Below, piece by piece: positions 1 to 10,048 of a stretch of DNA of 64,000 bases; within the stretch, counting starts at the first letter, position 1, and each line of letters starts with the position of its first letter. The notes under the pieces were generated by a model that searched no databases, had not been told where the DNA came from, and saw only the letters and a program-made list of their open reading frames with translations. Position numbers and translations under genes: made by a program. Location of the stretch: the NCBI GenBank assembly GCA_037893225.1, contig JAZGUH010000324.1, forward strand, positions 558,001 through 622,000, read 5' to 3'. This DNA is from Hippasteria phrygiana. Lineage: Eukaryota; Echinodermata; Asteroidea; Valvatida; Goniasteridae.

Positions 1-147
1 GAGTAGGCCCAACCTGCAGTCCACGGACGTGGCCCAAAAATACGGCATGCATACACATCATGTGACTTTCCAATACACAGTAAATAATTTTTAAAAAGTT
101 AGACATGAATGTGATCTTTCCTTTTTATCTCATAAACAACTACTCAC

Positions 148-307
148 TTTCCCTCAGTTACAGAAGTCCCATCAGGTTTCAGAAATATATAATCGGCGAG
201 TTCATACAGCACCTCACCATTCCCCGTCACTGGACCTATTTCCGTGGTTACCCAGCTCAATGACGCACTTCCTTTCTTCCTCAATTCGTTGAGGCCCCAG
301 GGAATAT
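148..307 (-). CDS. DUF4440/SnoaL-like protein, downstream exon
   Basis: This is an internal exon of 160 bp, read on the minus strand. It opens after a pyrimidine-rich acceptor (tttcctttcaag) and ends at the donor GTGAGTAG. The peptide runs DIPWGLNELRKKGS, then WVTTEIGPVTGNGEVLYELADY, then LKPDGTSVTEGK. That matches the second half of small NTF2-fold DUF4440/SnoaL-like proteins, where a 'GK(Y)xVVW' strand follows. That last strand would lie in the next exon, beyond the left edge. The exon starts in phase 1, and the exon at 4943-5083 ends in phase 1, so the joining codon reads Asp. No stop interrupts it. Family members are often cytosolic or secreted single-domain proteins of unclear substrate, so no reaction is assigned. 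The family call is from memory of the motif pattern; the exon structure is seen directly. Confidence 0.6.
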
Positions 308-442
308 CTTGAAAGGAAAAGCCAATTCTTGGTATTTGAAAATCTGTTTTTATACACATTGTCAACTTCGGCTTTTATACTCATATTGGATGGTTAAAAA
401 TAGGCAAAATAGAAGCAATACTAAATTATCTGGGGAATTATA

Positions 443-1358
443 CAGGGTGGATAAAAAAAAAACGAAACTGAGATATTATTGCTAATTGTAACAGAAGTAG
501 GGCAGATGTGAATCAAAGGGAGATATCCTCTGTTAGGGTTGAATCTCCTCTTTGAAATGACACCCTGATCATGTCATTACATTCACGGTTGACTGAGCAG
601 TGATCAATTTTATGAAAGGGTCTATTTAGGGAATTGCGCCACTTTCTTTAGTGGCATTCATTGGCCTTGACCATGTGGTGGGCCCAAGACGACGGGGCAC
701 CTGCTCATCGCCGCATCGTACGAGGGCGATTGGCGGAACTGTTTGGAGAAAGAATCATTGCTCTGAACCACAAAGTGGAATGGCCCCCGAGATCCCCGGA
801 TCTAACCCCATGCGATTTCTTTCTCTGGGGTTATTTGAAAGACAAGGTCTTTGTTATGCCACTACAGGATATTCAAGACTCGAGGAAGCGGATTGTCCGA
901 GAAGTCGACATCCTACGCAGGCAACCTGGTGTGATTCGCTCGGCAGTGATGGGCATGCGACGCCGTGCTCAGATTTGTGTCTGGGAAAACGGAGGACATG
1001 TTATAATAATGAGGGGCATGTTTAATTTATGTAAATAGCACTGCGCGAATAATGTTACTAAGTTTACATGGTGAAATCTCTTTTTTCCCCACCTGGCTTG
1101 ATTGGCAACCATAGCCTTTCACTCTGACAAATGACACCACAAAAACCACAATTGAAAAGTGGCGCAATTCCCTAAATAGACCCTTTCATAAAAATTGGTC
1201 ACTGCTCAGTCAACCGTGAATGTAATGACATGATCAGTGTGTCATTTTAAAGAGGAGATTCAATCCTAACAGAGGATATCTCCCTTTGATTCATATGTGC
1301 CCTACCTCTGTTACAATTAGCAATACTATCTCGGTTTCGTTTTTTTGTATCCACCCTG
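443..1358 (+). mobile_element. Internally deleted mariner-like element with long TIRs
   Basis: The element is bounded by TA on each side and begins CAGGGTGG, ending CCACCCTG. The terminal inverted repeats are about 205 bp each (443-650 and 1152-1358) and are nearly identical. The middle keeps only the C-terminal half of a transposase. It lies in the intron of the DUF4440-like gene. The long TIR, TA target and the DDD-type transposase remnant together place it in the Tc1/mariner superfamily. Confidence 0.85.
661..1038 (+). pseudogene. mariner transposase, C-terminal half
   Basis: The open frame shows QDDGAPAHRR, the block of the second catalytic Asp, and then WPPRSPDLTPCDFFLWGYL, the block of the third catalytic Asp. 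After these comes the usual arginine-rich tail. The N-terminal DNA-binding domain and the first catalytic block are absent, so this cannot encode an active enzyme. The reading starts inside the element and its first codons are not homologous. It is a member of the mariner group common in arthropods and other invertebrates; this family placement is from memory. The left-hand element at 2716-4148 retains the complementary N-terminal half of a related protein. Confidence 0.8.
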
Positions 1359-1382
1359 TATATAGCTTTCTTCTGCAGACGA

Positions 1383-2555
1383 CAGTGCGTATCGAAAAAA
1401 GGGTAATCCGAATTCAAGGGGGTTAATCTGCCAAGGTTATTTAGTTGGACAATCTACATGTGGTTTACCAATTAGAGGAGCTCCTCAGCTTTCCATTGAT
1501 ACCTTTCTTGCATCATTGCTGTCATACATGACCGAGTACATTTTTATTGAAAATGACAAGTTGAAATCACATTTTTGGGTAATCGGTGCAATTCAGTCTG
1601 AAATGGCGCATATAGGCCTACTTATTGATTATGTAAGAATTTAAAGCTTGTCTGGTAATCATCGGTAAGGCCTACGTCATCATTTCCTTTAAGATCGGTA
1701 TTTAATATGGGCCTACAGTGTATGGGTTTAGAGACAGTCCGAGTACATAGGCCTTTTCACACTAGAGCGCCGAACCCCAGGGCGAACTCGCCTCTAGATC
1801 CGCCCCAGCTGAATAGCGGACTTTCGTGGTTACAACATTTCACCAAACGCGGAGTATGCAGTGAACTCGTGATGCTTTCGGAACGTTTCCCAGATCGGGA
1901 GCCTCCAGCAGCCAAAAACATCTGGGCGAAGCACAAGCCTCAACCACAACAAGGGGAAATCTGGCAGGAGGCGCACTGGGCGATCGGAAGTGACATTGCA
2001 GCACTAAGGCAGTTGCTTTCAGTGTTGTAATCAAGACCATCACAAGACCACACAAGAGCCTGCAAGACCAGCACAAGACCAGCAGTCTTAATCCAAGTAT
2101 TAAGCTATTTAAATGAACCGTAACAAAAGCATTCCTTAATACTTGTGCCTGTTACAAGCTGGTCTTGAAATGATCTCGAAAACACTGGTTGCTTTTATAT
2201 ACAAGACGAAATGGGACGGCATTGCCTTCGGCGACATTCAACAGAATCACAAGACTGGACTTCCACCAGCATATCGCATACACATCCGGCATCAACTTTT
2301 GCCAGGGGATTTTACCAGTCAACATGTAATGCGTCCATTTCAGACTGATTTGGGGGAAATGCGATTTCAACAAACTTTTCATTTTCAATACAAATGTACT
2401 CGGTCATGTGTGACAGCAATGGTGCAAGGAAGTATCGATGCAAGAAAGCCGAGGAGCTCCTCATAATCTGTAAACTACATGTAGATTGTCAAACTACATA
2501 ACCTTTGGAATATTAACCCTTGAATTTTGATTACCTTTTCTATGGATACGCACTG
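1383..2555. mobile_element. Fold-back element with ~220 bp TIRs
   Basis: The ends read CAGTGCGTATCG and CTATGGATACGCACTG, and inverted homology continues inward for about 220 bp (about 1383-1605 against 2335-2555). The core (1700-2250) has no recognisable coding. The CAGTGCG end and the downstream TA suggest a Tc1/mariner-like nonautonomous element, but the left TA is not visible. An ORF at 1707-2030 shows no known motif. Confidence 0.6.
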
Positions 2556-2946
2556 TATACCACTCCTGTTGAGTAGCATAGGTGCCTGAAACACACGTTC
2601 ATCCTGCTACTAAAATAGAATTGATGATATACAGCAACGAGGGGAATTTATTAAACGCCAATTTGTGTAAAGGCGGATCCCCCCCCCCCCCCCTCCCCCA
2701 CTGCATCGTAATATATAGTGTGTCCCCCCAAAAATCAAGGAATCTAGATTTCGACAGATCCTGATGCGGGAACTTCTTAGGCCTACATAACAAATAGTTT
2801 TTATTTCATTAAAATCAGTCAAGCCAATCAGAAGTTATGTCATTTTTTGTGCAGCAAGGTCAGCCCCCAACTAGGACTGACTGACTGTGACTTTTTTACA
2901 TTTTTTCATTCCAAGAAGCTGTCCGTCTGTGGTTATAGCAGCCCAG

Positions 2947-3273
2947 TCATGAAGGGAATCTCTCTGATCGTTTCTTGAGTCTGAAGTGAACTCCCTGGGT
3001 GGATGTTTTTTTTGCTGCATAGACTCTAGTGTTCTGTTTGTTGATGCACCCGTTCAGAAGAAACTTTGACTCATCACCACAGATAAATCGTCGTCGCACA
3101 GCAATGAACCATCTCGAATACCGCATCCTCCGCTCTGGATCACCTGGAGCTAAGCCATGCCTGGTCTGGACTTTGTAGGGATGGAATTTTACCTCTGCTG
3201 CCATTCGTGAAAAGGACCACTTTGGAGTGTGTAGTTGGTTACGCATGGATGATTGTCTTGGGTCGTCTTCCAT
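2947..3273 (-). pseudogene. Inverted copy of mariner transposase middle segment
   Basis: The minus-strand frame encodes the same segment as the right arm (SFSRMAAEVKFHPYKVQTRH, FICGDESKF, NKQNTRVYAAKK). It differs at several residues, so the two arms have diverged since duplication. It has no start or end of its own and is a fragment carried in the left arm of the fold-back. Confidence 0.75.
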
Positions 3274-3334
3274 GCTCGTTTATGTGTCCATGTAGGCCTA
3301 CTTATTGTAAGGGAGAACTTGCCCCAATGCCAAG

Positions 3335-3929
3335 ATGGTTTGCCAACAGTTCACAACTGAGCATCAAGTCTCTATGGTCAAAACCTTCCATGAAACTCAG
3401 GATGTTGCCCAAACGATCGAAAGTTTCCAGCAGTGATTTCCTAACAGGGACCCACCTGTTGGACGAACAGTCAAGCGAAATGTGGCAAAGTATAAAAATC
3501 ATGGCACCAGTTTGAATCGGAATAAGGAGAACAGTGGCATGCCAAGGACACGGAGAGACATTAATTCCTTGGCTCAGTTTCGAGCCAGCATGGAAGACGA
3601 CCCAAGACAATCAAGCCAGGCGCAACCAATTGCACATTCCAAAGTCGTCCTTTTCACGAATGGCAGCAGAGGTAAAATTCCATCCCTACAAAGTCCAGAC
3701 CAGGCATGGCTTAGCTCCAGGTGATCCAGAGCGGAGGATGCGATATTCGAGACGGTTCACTGCTGTGCGACGACGATTTATCTGTGGTGATGAGGCAAAG
3801 TTTCCTCTGAACAGGTGCATTACCAAACAGAACACTAGAGTCTATGCAGCAAAAGACCACCCACCCAGGGAGTTTACTTCAGACTCGAGACACGATAAGC
3901 GAGATTCCTTCATGACTGGGCTGCTATAA
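3335..3929 (+). pseudogene. mariner transposase, N-terminal half, broken
   Basis: From the ATG at 3335 the reading gives a helix-turn-helix-like start (FTTEHQVSMVKTFHETQD) that hits an in-frame stop near residue 34. It resumes with RTVKRNVAKYKNHGTSLNRN and a GMPRTRRDINS linker typical of mariner N-termini. A frame change near 3600 leads to KVQTRHGLAPGDPERRMRYS and FICGDEAKF, the first catalytic Asp region. The second and third catalytic blocks are missing. Stops, a frameshift and the truncation make it a pseudogene. The middle part is repeated inverted at about 2947-3273. Confidence 0.75.
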
Positions 3930-4153
3930 CCACAGACGGACAGCTTCTTGGAATGAAAAATGTAAAAAAGTCACAGTCAGTCACTCTTGACCTTGCTGCA
4001 CAAAAAATGACATAACTTCTGATTGGCTTGACTGATTTTGATAAAATAAAGACTATTTTTCATGTAAGAAGTTTCCGCATCAGGATCTGTCGAAATCTAG
4101 ATTCTGAGGTTGCCTGGTTTGGCCTGGAAATTGTTTGGGGACATCCTGTATAA

Positions 4154-4739
4154 AGGGACACATTGCTTTGGATTTTGCGATTTGGGCTATAAAACTGAAA
4201 TAGATATGGTTGGGAAGCTTTTTTAAAAGTAGAATATAAAGATTCACATAACTATCCCTTCAAATTGCGTTGTTTTTGTTTAATTTCGTGACAAATAACG
4301 GTCCGCCATTTTGTAGAACCAAATTTTTGACTCCACAAAATGGCAGACCGTGTTTACCAGTCGTATTTCCAGTCGCAGCGTTCTGTTGATCCATTTTGAT
4401 GTACTGTGGCACGGCGCGCAGCACTGGCGATATGTGTCGCGAGGTAGAGAATGGTACCTGCCGGTCATCTGATAGGTTTACAAGGCCACTGGCTGCGCCA
4501 GCCTAAAGACTCTTACAGCGTATTTTGCGCATTATTTAGACGGTGGTATTTACTACAGGAAATAAGTCTATGTTTCGCGGGTCAGATGTTAGGGATCAGA
4601 GGCCAATTTTTTGTTTTGTAATCACTACTCACTAATTACAACACATTATACGTGTTTTTTTGCATGAACAACTCTTATAAAAGATAAGGAACATTTCTAA
4701 ACAGCAAAATTTCATGACATTTGAAGGCAATGTGTCCCT
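4154..4739. mobile_element. TTAA MITE, copy 1
   Basis: Ends are AGGGACACATTGC and its reverse complement; TTAA follows on the right (4740-4743) and a decayed ATAA precedes it. The same element, with a longer core, occurs at 15519-16235 with TTAA on both sides. TTAA targets are used by piggyBac-like and Kolobok elements, so the family is one of these by inference. No coding is visible. Confidence 0.7.
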
Positions 4740-4942
4740 TTAACAATCTTAGACAAAGCCTAGTCGCAGTCCTTTTTTGCTTCTTTTCATTTACGCCAAA
4801 ATGTCAATATTTCAGTTTTGATTGTCGACGAAAAATCCTTGGGCCTCTCCGTCCTGAAACAAATCTGGGTGGGCCGCCCCTGCTCAAGCAGGATTTCGGA
4901 TAGAGACAGGTCTGCATTGACCCTTTAATTTATAATTGTTAC

Positions 4943-5083
4943 CTTGCCTTCCGTTAACCGTCTGGTGCCCATGTGGCAGTAACTTGCAGTCCACTGCATA
5001 TATTTCACTAATTGATTTCATGTCGTTCGCCTCGAAATGTTTCTTCCATTCGGCTTTTTTGGCTTCAATCGCCGCCTTGGCAG
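4943..5083 (-). CDS. DUF4440/SnoaL-like protein, upstream exon
   Basis: This 141 bp minus-strand exon has acceptor cttttcttctctag and donor GTAACA. It encodes AKAAIEAKKAEWKKHF, then EANDMKSISEIYAVDCKLLP, then HGHQTVNGRQ. This is the helix plus 'Y..DC.LLP.G...V.GR' signature that begins DUF4440 domains. It enters in phase 1, so a short exon with the ATG must lie further right; I could not find it. The open frame continues upstream through the acceptor but has no ATG, so an intron is the better reading. A TTAA-flanked element (5153-7146) was inserted only about 65 bp upstream of this exon. The following exon is 148-307, across an intron packed with mariner copies and MITEs. Confidence 0.6.
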
Positions 5084-5469
5084 CTAGAGAAGAAAAAGGA
5101 CTGCATTTAACAATTCGTTCATTTTTTGACACGAAAAACCTTTGCAGGTTAAAAGGGGCTGTGTCGTCGCGCCATCTCGCGTTAACGAATCAAATATTAC
5201 CTTGCGCTTCATTTCGGTTATGTGCTATTTTTAACCTCCATCCGTTTTTTATGGCTGTTCTGAGAATTGGCTTTTGGAAACTACACCCCCTGGAACACGC
5301 ACGCATGTCCAGCGTCTGCGTACTGAAATACACATACGTGTACACGTATACTTATAAACAAGTAGCACACATCGTGACACTCAGTTCTCTAAGAGTAAGA
5401 TTATTGGGAAAAACGTTCAAATTTCATCTGTTTATTTCATAAAATTGTATTCACATGTACACAAGTGCC

Positions 5470-5667
5470 ATGGAATATTTGTCTGAAAGTTGCATAGAAT
5501 TGGAGGTTGGCGATATAGAAGTAGAACCTTACGCTGGAGAACCTATGACATGTACATGCCGAAACTCTTGCCAGAGAGGACGACTCGGCACACGGGGTGC
5601 TTGTCCATGTAAATGTGCACAGCAAAACTGCAACGTGTCTTGTCGCTGTGGGACAGTTCGCGCTTAA
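5470..5667 (+). CDS. Small Cys-rich ORF (65 aa), unknown
   Basis: The ATG at 5470 has a strong Kozak context (gccATGG); an ATG 15 bp upstream is weaker. After an acidic start (MEYLSESCIELEVGDIEVEP) the peptide has a dense Cys pattern: CTCRNSC, then GACPCKCAQQNC, then SCRCG. The CxC...CPCxC...CxC spacing resembles zinc-binding CXC/CRC-like tails found at the C-termini of some animal and transposon proteins. I cannot name the family. A polyadenylation signal lies about 145 bp after the stop. Because it sits in a TTAA-flanked element, it may be the last exon of a transposase-related protein, or a host fragment captured by the element. The long overlapping minus-strand frame is a shadow. Confidence 0.4.
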   Translation: MEYLSESCIELEVGDIEVEPYAGEPMTCTCRNSCQRGRLGTRGACPCKCAQQNCNVSCRCGTVRA

Positions 5668-5811
5668 TTTTGTACACAAAATCCCACAGGCGGGGTATCC
5701 GTAAAAGGGTCTATGTATTATGTGTACATTCATTTGGATGTATCTTGTTCGTATCTTGCTTGTAAACTTAGGTCGATAAAAAGCTTCAGGCTTATTTTGA
5801 CCCGTCACTTC

Positions 5812-5817
5812 AATAAA
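5812..5817 (+). promoter_or_regulatory. Polyadenylation signal AATAAA
   Basis: AATAAA stands about 145 bp after the stop codon of the Cys-rich ORF and could end its transcript. AT-rich sequence makes a chance match possible. Confidence 0.35.
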
Positions 5818-6969
5818 CAAATTATTATGCTACTAAAAGAGGGGTAGTGGCTGCAGACAGTTCTTTAGCAGCGAAAAAAGAAATTAAAATCTAGAACTTA
5901 GAAGTACATCTTTTTTTTAAACAGTTGATAGATGGAGCTGAAAAAACTTCACTTGGTCGCTATTCCATTGGCACTTGTCAACAACTCGCTGTGTGATACA
6001 ATATTTCCGCACATCAAGTCTACATGTAATGTATAGTCAACATGTACAGTACATACATTACATGTACAGTACATCCGATCCATGTACTCGGTATGTGAAT
6101 TGTTCAAGTCATAAAAAGTAATAAGCGAATAGTTCGTGCAAAACATGTGAAAATTAGGGTTGTTTGAATATTTGTCGGGGTGTTTATTTCTTTGTTTCTT
6201 CGGTAGTCATCTTTATCATAGTGATGTGGGGATCTGTGCGCCAGTAGCGTAAACACGGGGAAGGAGTTCAGGGGCCCGCCGATTTGTATTTCTTTTTTGT
6301 TTCGTAAATTTAAAAAGGGGAAATTGTACACAAAGTGATGTTTTAAATTTCAAGCGGTGTTTAGGGCGGGGGTATCCCCCGTTGAGAAAAAGTTCAAGAT
6401 GCAGTACTTCGTTGACAAATTCAATAATCATCCCCACTTTTCGACACGGATTTACTTGCCACTGGTGAAAATCTCATTTCATTGGCGTATATTATTTATT
6501 GGTAATAACTGTTATTATTGTGTTTATTATTTGATAGTGTTGAAATAACTCTTATGAAGTAACTTTCCATAAAGTCCTGCCGTCAAATGTAACACAAGGT
6601 CGTGGACTCAATATCGCCATCAGTATAGCTGTTTTACTTTGATTTGCTCATCATTGCACGCACAGCCGATTTTAGTCAAAATATATTTCGATACATAGGC
6701 CTACAACTATATTTTTGTATAGGAAGGGGCTGGTACATTATATATTTTACAATTATAAATCCAGATTTACCTATTTACTTATTTTCGTTTGGTTCTGTCA
6801 TGGTACATTTTGGCGTTTGGCCGGCGGGTGGGTGGCACGGACTATGTTCGATTGTAGGCCTATCGTATATTTTTGGTGGCACAAACACATACAAAATACT
6901 TGTACATGCAGTATGTATCATAACTACAGGATCATGCATGCAGCAGTCATTGCAATTGTAATCTGATCT

Positions 6970-7045
6970 GGCGCGCGCGCCCTGTGGGTCAGCGCGCGCG
7001 AGCCCTGTAGGTCAGCGCGCGCGCGCCCTGTAGGTCAGCGCGCGG
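6970..7045. repeat. GC-rich minisatellite (~29 bp unit, ~3 copies)
   Basis: Units of the form GCGCGCGCCCTGTAGGTCA with flanking alternating CG are repeated about three times. The alternating GC blocks are candidate Z-DNA. It lies inside the TTAA element. Confidence 0.8.
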
Positions 7046-7150
7046 TCGTGGGGTATTATTTGCAGTTACTGGGTTCATCTGCGTTCATCAGTTCGGGATT
7101 CAGTGTACAGCCGCAAGCCCGCTATGATCGTGACGACACAGCCCCTTTAA

Positions 7151-8086
7151 GTGAAGACAGACTGGTGTGTATTTTAACATGTTTTATTTCTTTTTCCGGA
7201 GACAACCATATAATACCACGGAGCCTAAAGTATAAGGTTTTCCAGGAGCAATACTGCAATCTGTATTTCCTTGTTTAAAGTCTTTTTAACCGAGTAAAAA
7301 AGCCGCCGTAGATCAGGCCGACATCAAGCAAGGTATGTACGTATACCGCTGCGCTACGTACTCGTATTCCTTTTACCGTGTCTCAGTGAGATTGTATACG
7401 GTCAGCAGCGTCGTTTGCACGGCCAAGTCCCTCTCTGGAGCCCGGTGAATTTTTATACGCTAAAGAAAAGTAGTTCCCTTCTGCCGAACAATGCCAAACT
7501 GACGTAGAATAAAAGTTCATCTGTCAGAAATGTTGAATGGTTTCTTCGTAAAGAGGGAATTTATGGTTGAATTTATCCAGAAAATGCGTGTTATGATGCA
7601 CATCTGCGGAAAAAGCGACCGCGGTATCCGACCCGAGTGTACATGTAGGCCGCGCCTACGTGTGGTCTGCCATGCCGTGGCAGCGCAGTCATGGCGGTGC
7701 AGCGCATGCACACACACGGACACACATGCCATAACAACTAGTATTATCGCCCGGCCGGGCCTAGCCCTACCGGGCTGTAAATGGTTCCTTTTTTAACTTC
7801 TGGCTTTTTACTGTCACCATTACAGCCCTACTCCAACGGCAGCCCTACACGCTGAGTTTTACAACTGGTCGACTTTGATTTCAAATATCTCCCCAAATTC
7901 TTATCGCTGAACACTTCTATATACATCATTGTATTCCTGATATGTTGGCAATTTCTACCATATATAACAATGCTTACTAAATGCTGAATTCGTCCGGCTG
8001 TGAGGTCTTCAAAAATGACAAATGCTCCAAAACCTTCCAAAACGTCTTTACATGGAGGACGCCATCTTGTATTCATCGCTAGGATC
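7151..8086. other. No gene or repeat recognised
   Basis: Several open frames of 70-90 codons exist on both strands, but none shows a family motif or paired splice sites. The missing first exon of the DUF4440-like gene may lie in or beyond this stretch. Confidence 0.4.
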
Positions 8087-8330
8087 GAGAGAAGTCGGGG
8101 CACCCGGCGGTTGAAGAAAATGGTCTGTCATGAATTATGCATGATAGCATGTCATGTACGACGCGCGGTTGTTTCGTGAGAAGTCAGGGCACCATACTCG
8201 GCGGCTGCAGAAACTGGTCTTGTTATGAATTATGCACGAGGCGTCGCGCGGATGTATGCACGCGCGGATGTATGCACACACGAATCCGTGGACGTTTTAT
8301 GCATAATTCATAACAATTACCAGTGTTTCT
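8087..8330. repeat. Tandem duplication with inverted end
   Basis: A roughly 60 bp segment (GAGAAGTCGGGGCACC ... ATGAATTATGCA) appears at about 8090-8150 and again at about 8176-8240. Its end, ATGAATTATGCA, then recurs inverted at about 8300-8330, giving a fold-back. It is probably a decayed MITE. Confidence 0.55.
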
Positions 8331-8609
8331 GTGTGAGCTGCAAGACAGGTTCGCATGTACACAGGTTCGCAGTGCAGTCGGTTGGTACGGTGTCAACGTA
8401 CGTACATGTACCGTGCGTTGGGGATTCTTTACAACGTGTAGTCCGGACCAGCAATAAAATATAACGACTTATTAATTAACGAGGTTGACAAAATGAACTG
8501 CGGGTTAGCAACGACGCGCAAAATCTTTATCTTATAACCACCGATGCTGAAAGAAGACAACAAACGCAATGTAATTGATATTATGAGCGATAAACGCTTC
8601 ATATTGCTG

Positions 8610-8712
8610 GGTCTCGACTCGAGACCAGCCAAAATATCGAGACCACAGGATACCGAGACCAAGACCGAGACCACAGGGTACCGGGACGGTACCGAGACCA
8701 AGACAAGTCTGA
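8610..8712. repeat. Minisatellite of CCGAGACCAAGA units
   Basis: Imperfect copies of (A)CCGAGACCAAGACCGAGA and ACCACAGGGTACC follow one another for about 100 bp. No coding role is seen. Confidence 0.65.
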
Positions 8713-10048
8713 CCTACAAAACATATTACACACATGGCCGACACAAAGAATTGCATGTCTAGACACGTAATTAATACCCGTCCGTGCGATTGCACAATAG
8801 ACAACGAGGATAAGTCATTCAAAATAAATCTTGCGGGTTATTCCATTCTAAACGTTGTTCGCCTTGTTTAGTGACTTTTTTCTTTACTTACTAGCTGATT
8901 CTTTACTAACTTATGAAAGTCATAATTTTATTACAGTTATTTCATGCTATCTCTAATGTTATCGCAAGGCCTACTTTTAAGTTCATTTACCGAGTCAACA
9001 ACCCTCCTACATGAATGGGGTGGGTCCAGCTGGCTTCTCAAATTTCGCTCACGAATTATGCTAATGAAGCCAAATGCTGGCTTCTGATTGGTCGAGAGGG
9101 CAAAATAATGACGTCATACCGACAACACAGACGGTATGCGCGCGTACTGTTAGGCTCAACGAATAACCCTATGTATTTATGACGTTACGTACTGTTTCGC
9201 GCAGTGCATCATGGGGACAAACAGGGGTGACCGCCGCGGCTCGTATACGATTTTTACATACACTATAGCCTTTTCCACGCTCATTTTTTGACCTTGTGAT
9301 TCCCAAGGAAATTCCCCTGCACAGTAATCATCTTTTATAGTTTATGACGGTGCTATCTTCCACTACAGATAGGGCTAAAACTGCACATTTGACTCTCTTT
9401 TGGTAGAAAACCAATCGTACGTCGGCATTCTGCACGTAAAAGTACAGCGGGCGTGGAGCGATGACCCCCACTGAAAACTGCAATGCCATGCAGTTAACAC
9501 TGACATGACGTCATCAATACATAGGGCTATTGGTCTGTTGAGGGATTGTCAGAAAGTGACTGTTGAAAAGCGACGGCTGCAAATGAACATCTTGGTATAC
9601 CTTTATTGCTGTTACGTTGTGCAGGGCATCGTTTGCGTACTTCTCGCAGGGCTGTTTTCATCCAGTGCTCACCTGGAACCGGTTCCGGAACGGGACCGAA
9701 GTAACAGGTCCTGGCCTCGCTCTCAACACCAACTATGTTAACTGCAGACATCCGGTAAGGGAGACGAGATCACAATAAAGAAACAAACTGGAACAATTAT
9801 ACTGTTTTTCGTTAATAAGGTTTCCCTTTTCGTGTTGTCTCTTTCATATTTTGAGTATGCGCCACAAAAATGGGATTTCTCGTGCAATACACTGAATATT
9901 TGGTAGATTTTGATATTTTGACAGCGATATTTTAACAAAATGCCTTCAAAATAGGTCTGTGCGTCCGAACTGGGTACCCGAGTACCCAAACGCTAATACC
10001 AGGAACCGGTTCCAGATTATGGAATCGAGTACCCGTAACCGAATTAAC
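8713..10048. other. Non-coding; contains a dispersed repeat piece
   Basis: No gene recognised. The stretch 9049-9120 (TTATGCTAATGAAGCC, CTTCTGATTGG, ATGACGTCATACCGAC) is also found in both arms of the 28.4-33.8 kb palindrome (near 29230-29300 and 32870-32945), so it is a dispersed repeat. Palindromic GGTACCC words occur at about 9970-10040. Confidence 0.5.

Larger units (their letters stand above)
2716..4148 (+). mobile_element. Fold-back mariner with duplicated transposase segment
   Basis: The element is TA-flanked, and its arms are inverted copies of about 565 bp (2716-3280 and 3585-4148). The arms contain not only the TIR but also part of the transposase gene (HPYKVQTRHGLAPGDPERR through the FICGDEAKF block), so that segment exists twice in opposite orientations. 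The roughly 300 bp spacer holds the N-terminal helix-turn-helix region. This arrangement arises when a mariner copy is rearranged into a palindrome; it is nonautonomous. Confidence 0.8.
5153..7146. mobile_element. TTAA-flanked ~2 kb DNA element
   Basis: TTAA at 5149-5152 is followed by (A)AGGGGCTGTGTCGTC; the complement GACGACACAGCCCCT ends at 7146 and is followed by TTAA (7147-7150). The terminal repeats are about 15 bp. Inside are the Cys-rich ORF (5470-5667) with a downstream AATAAA, many ACATGTAC words, and a GC-rich minisatellite (6970-7045). It is probably a decayed or nonautonomous piggyBac/Kolobok-type element; the ends alone support this. Confidence 0.55.

Noticed and set aside
4884..5132. 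Unspliced 82-codon reading of the DUF4440-like exon
   Set aside because: It begins with GTG, not ATG, crosses a good acceptor and runs past a good donor; the spliced exon 4943-5083 is preferred.
5437..5820. 127-codon minus frame opposite the Cys-rich ORF
   Set aside because: No motif, and the opposite frame has Kozak start, Cys pattern and polyadenylation signal.
7048..7140. Possible exon with tttgcag acceptor and GTGTGT donor
   Set aside because: It overlaps the right end of the TTAA element and shows no domain; too weak to call.
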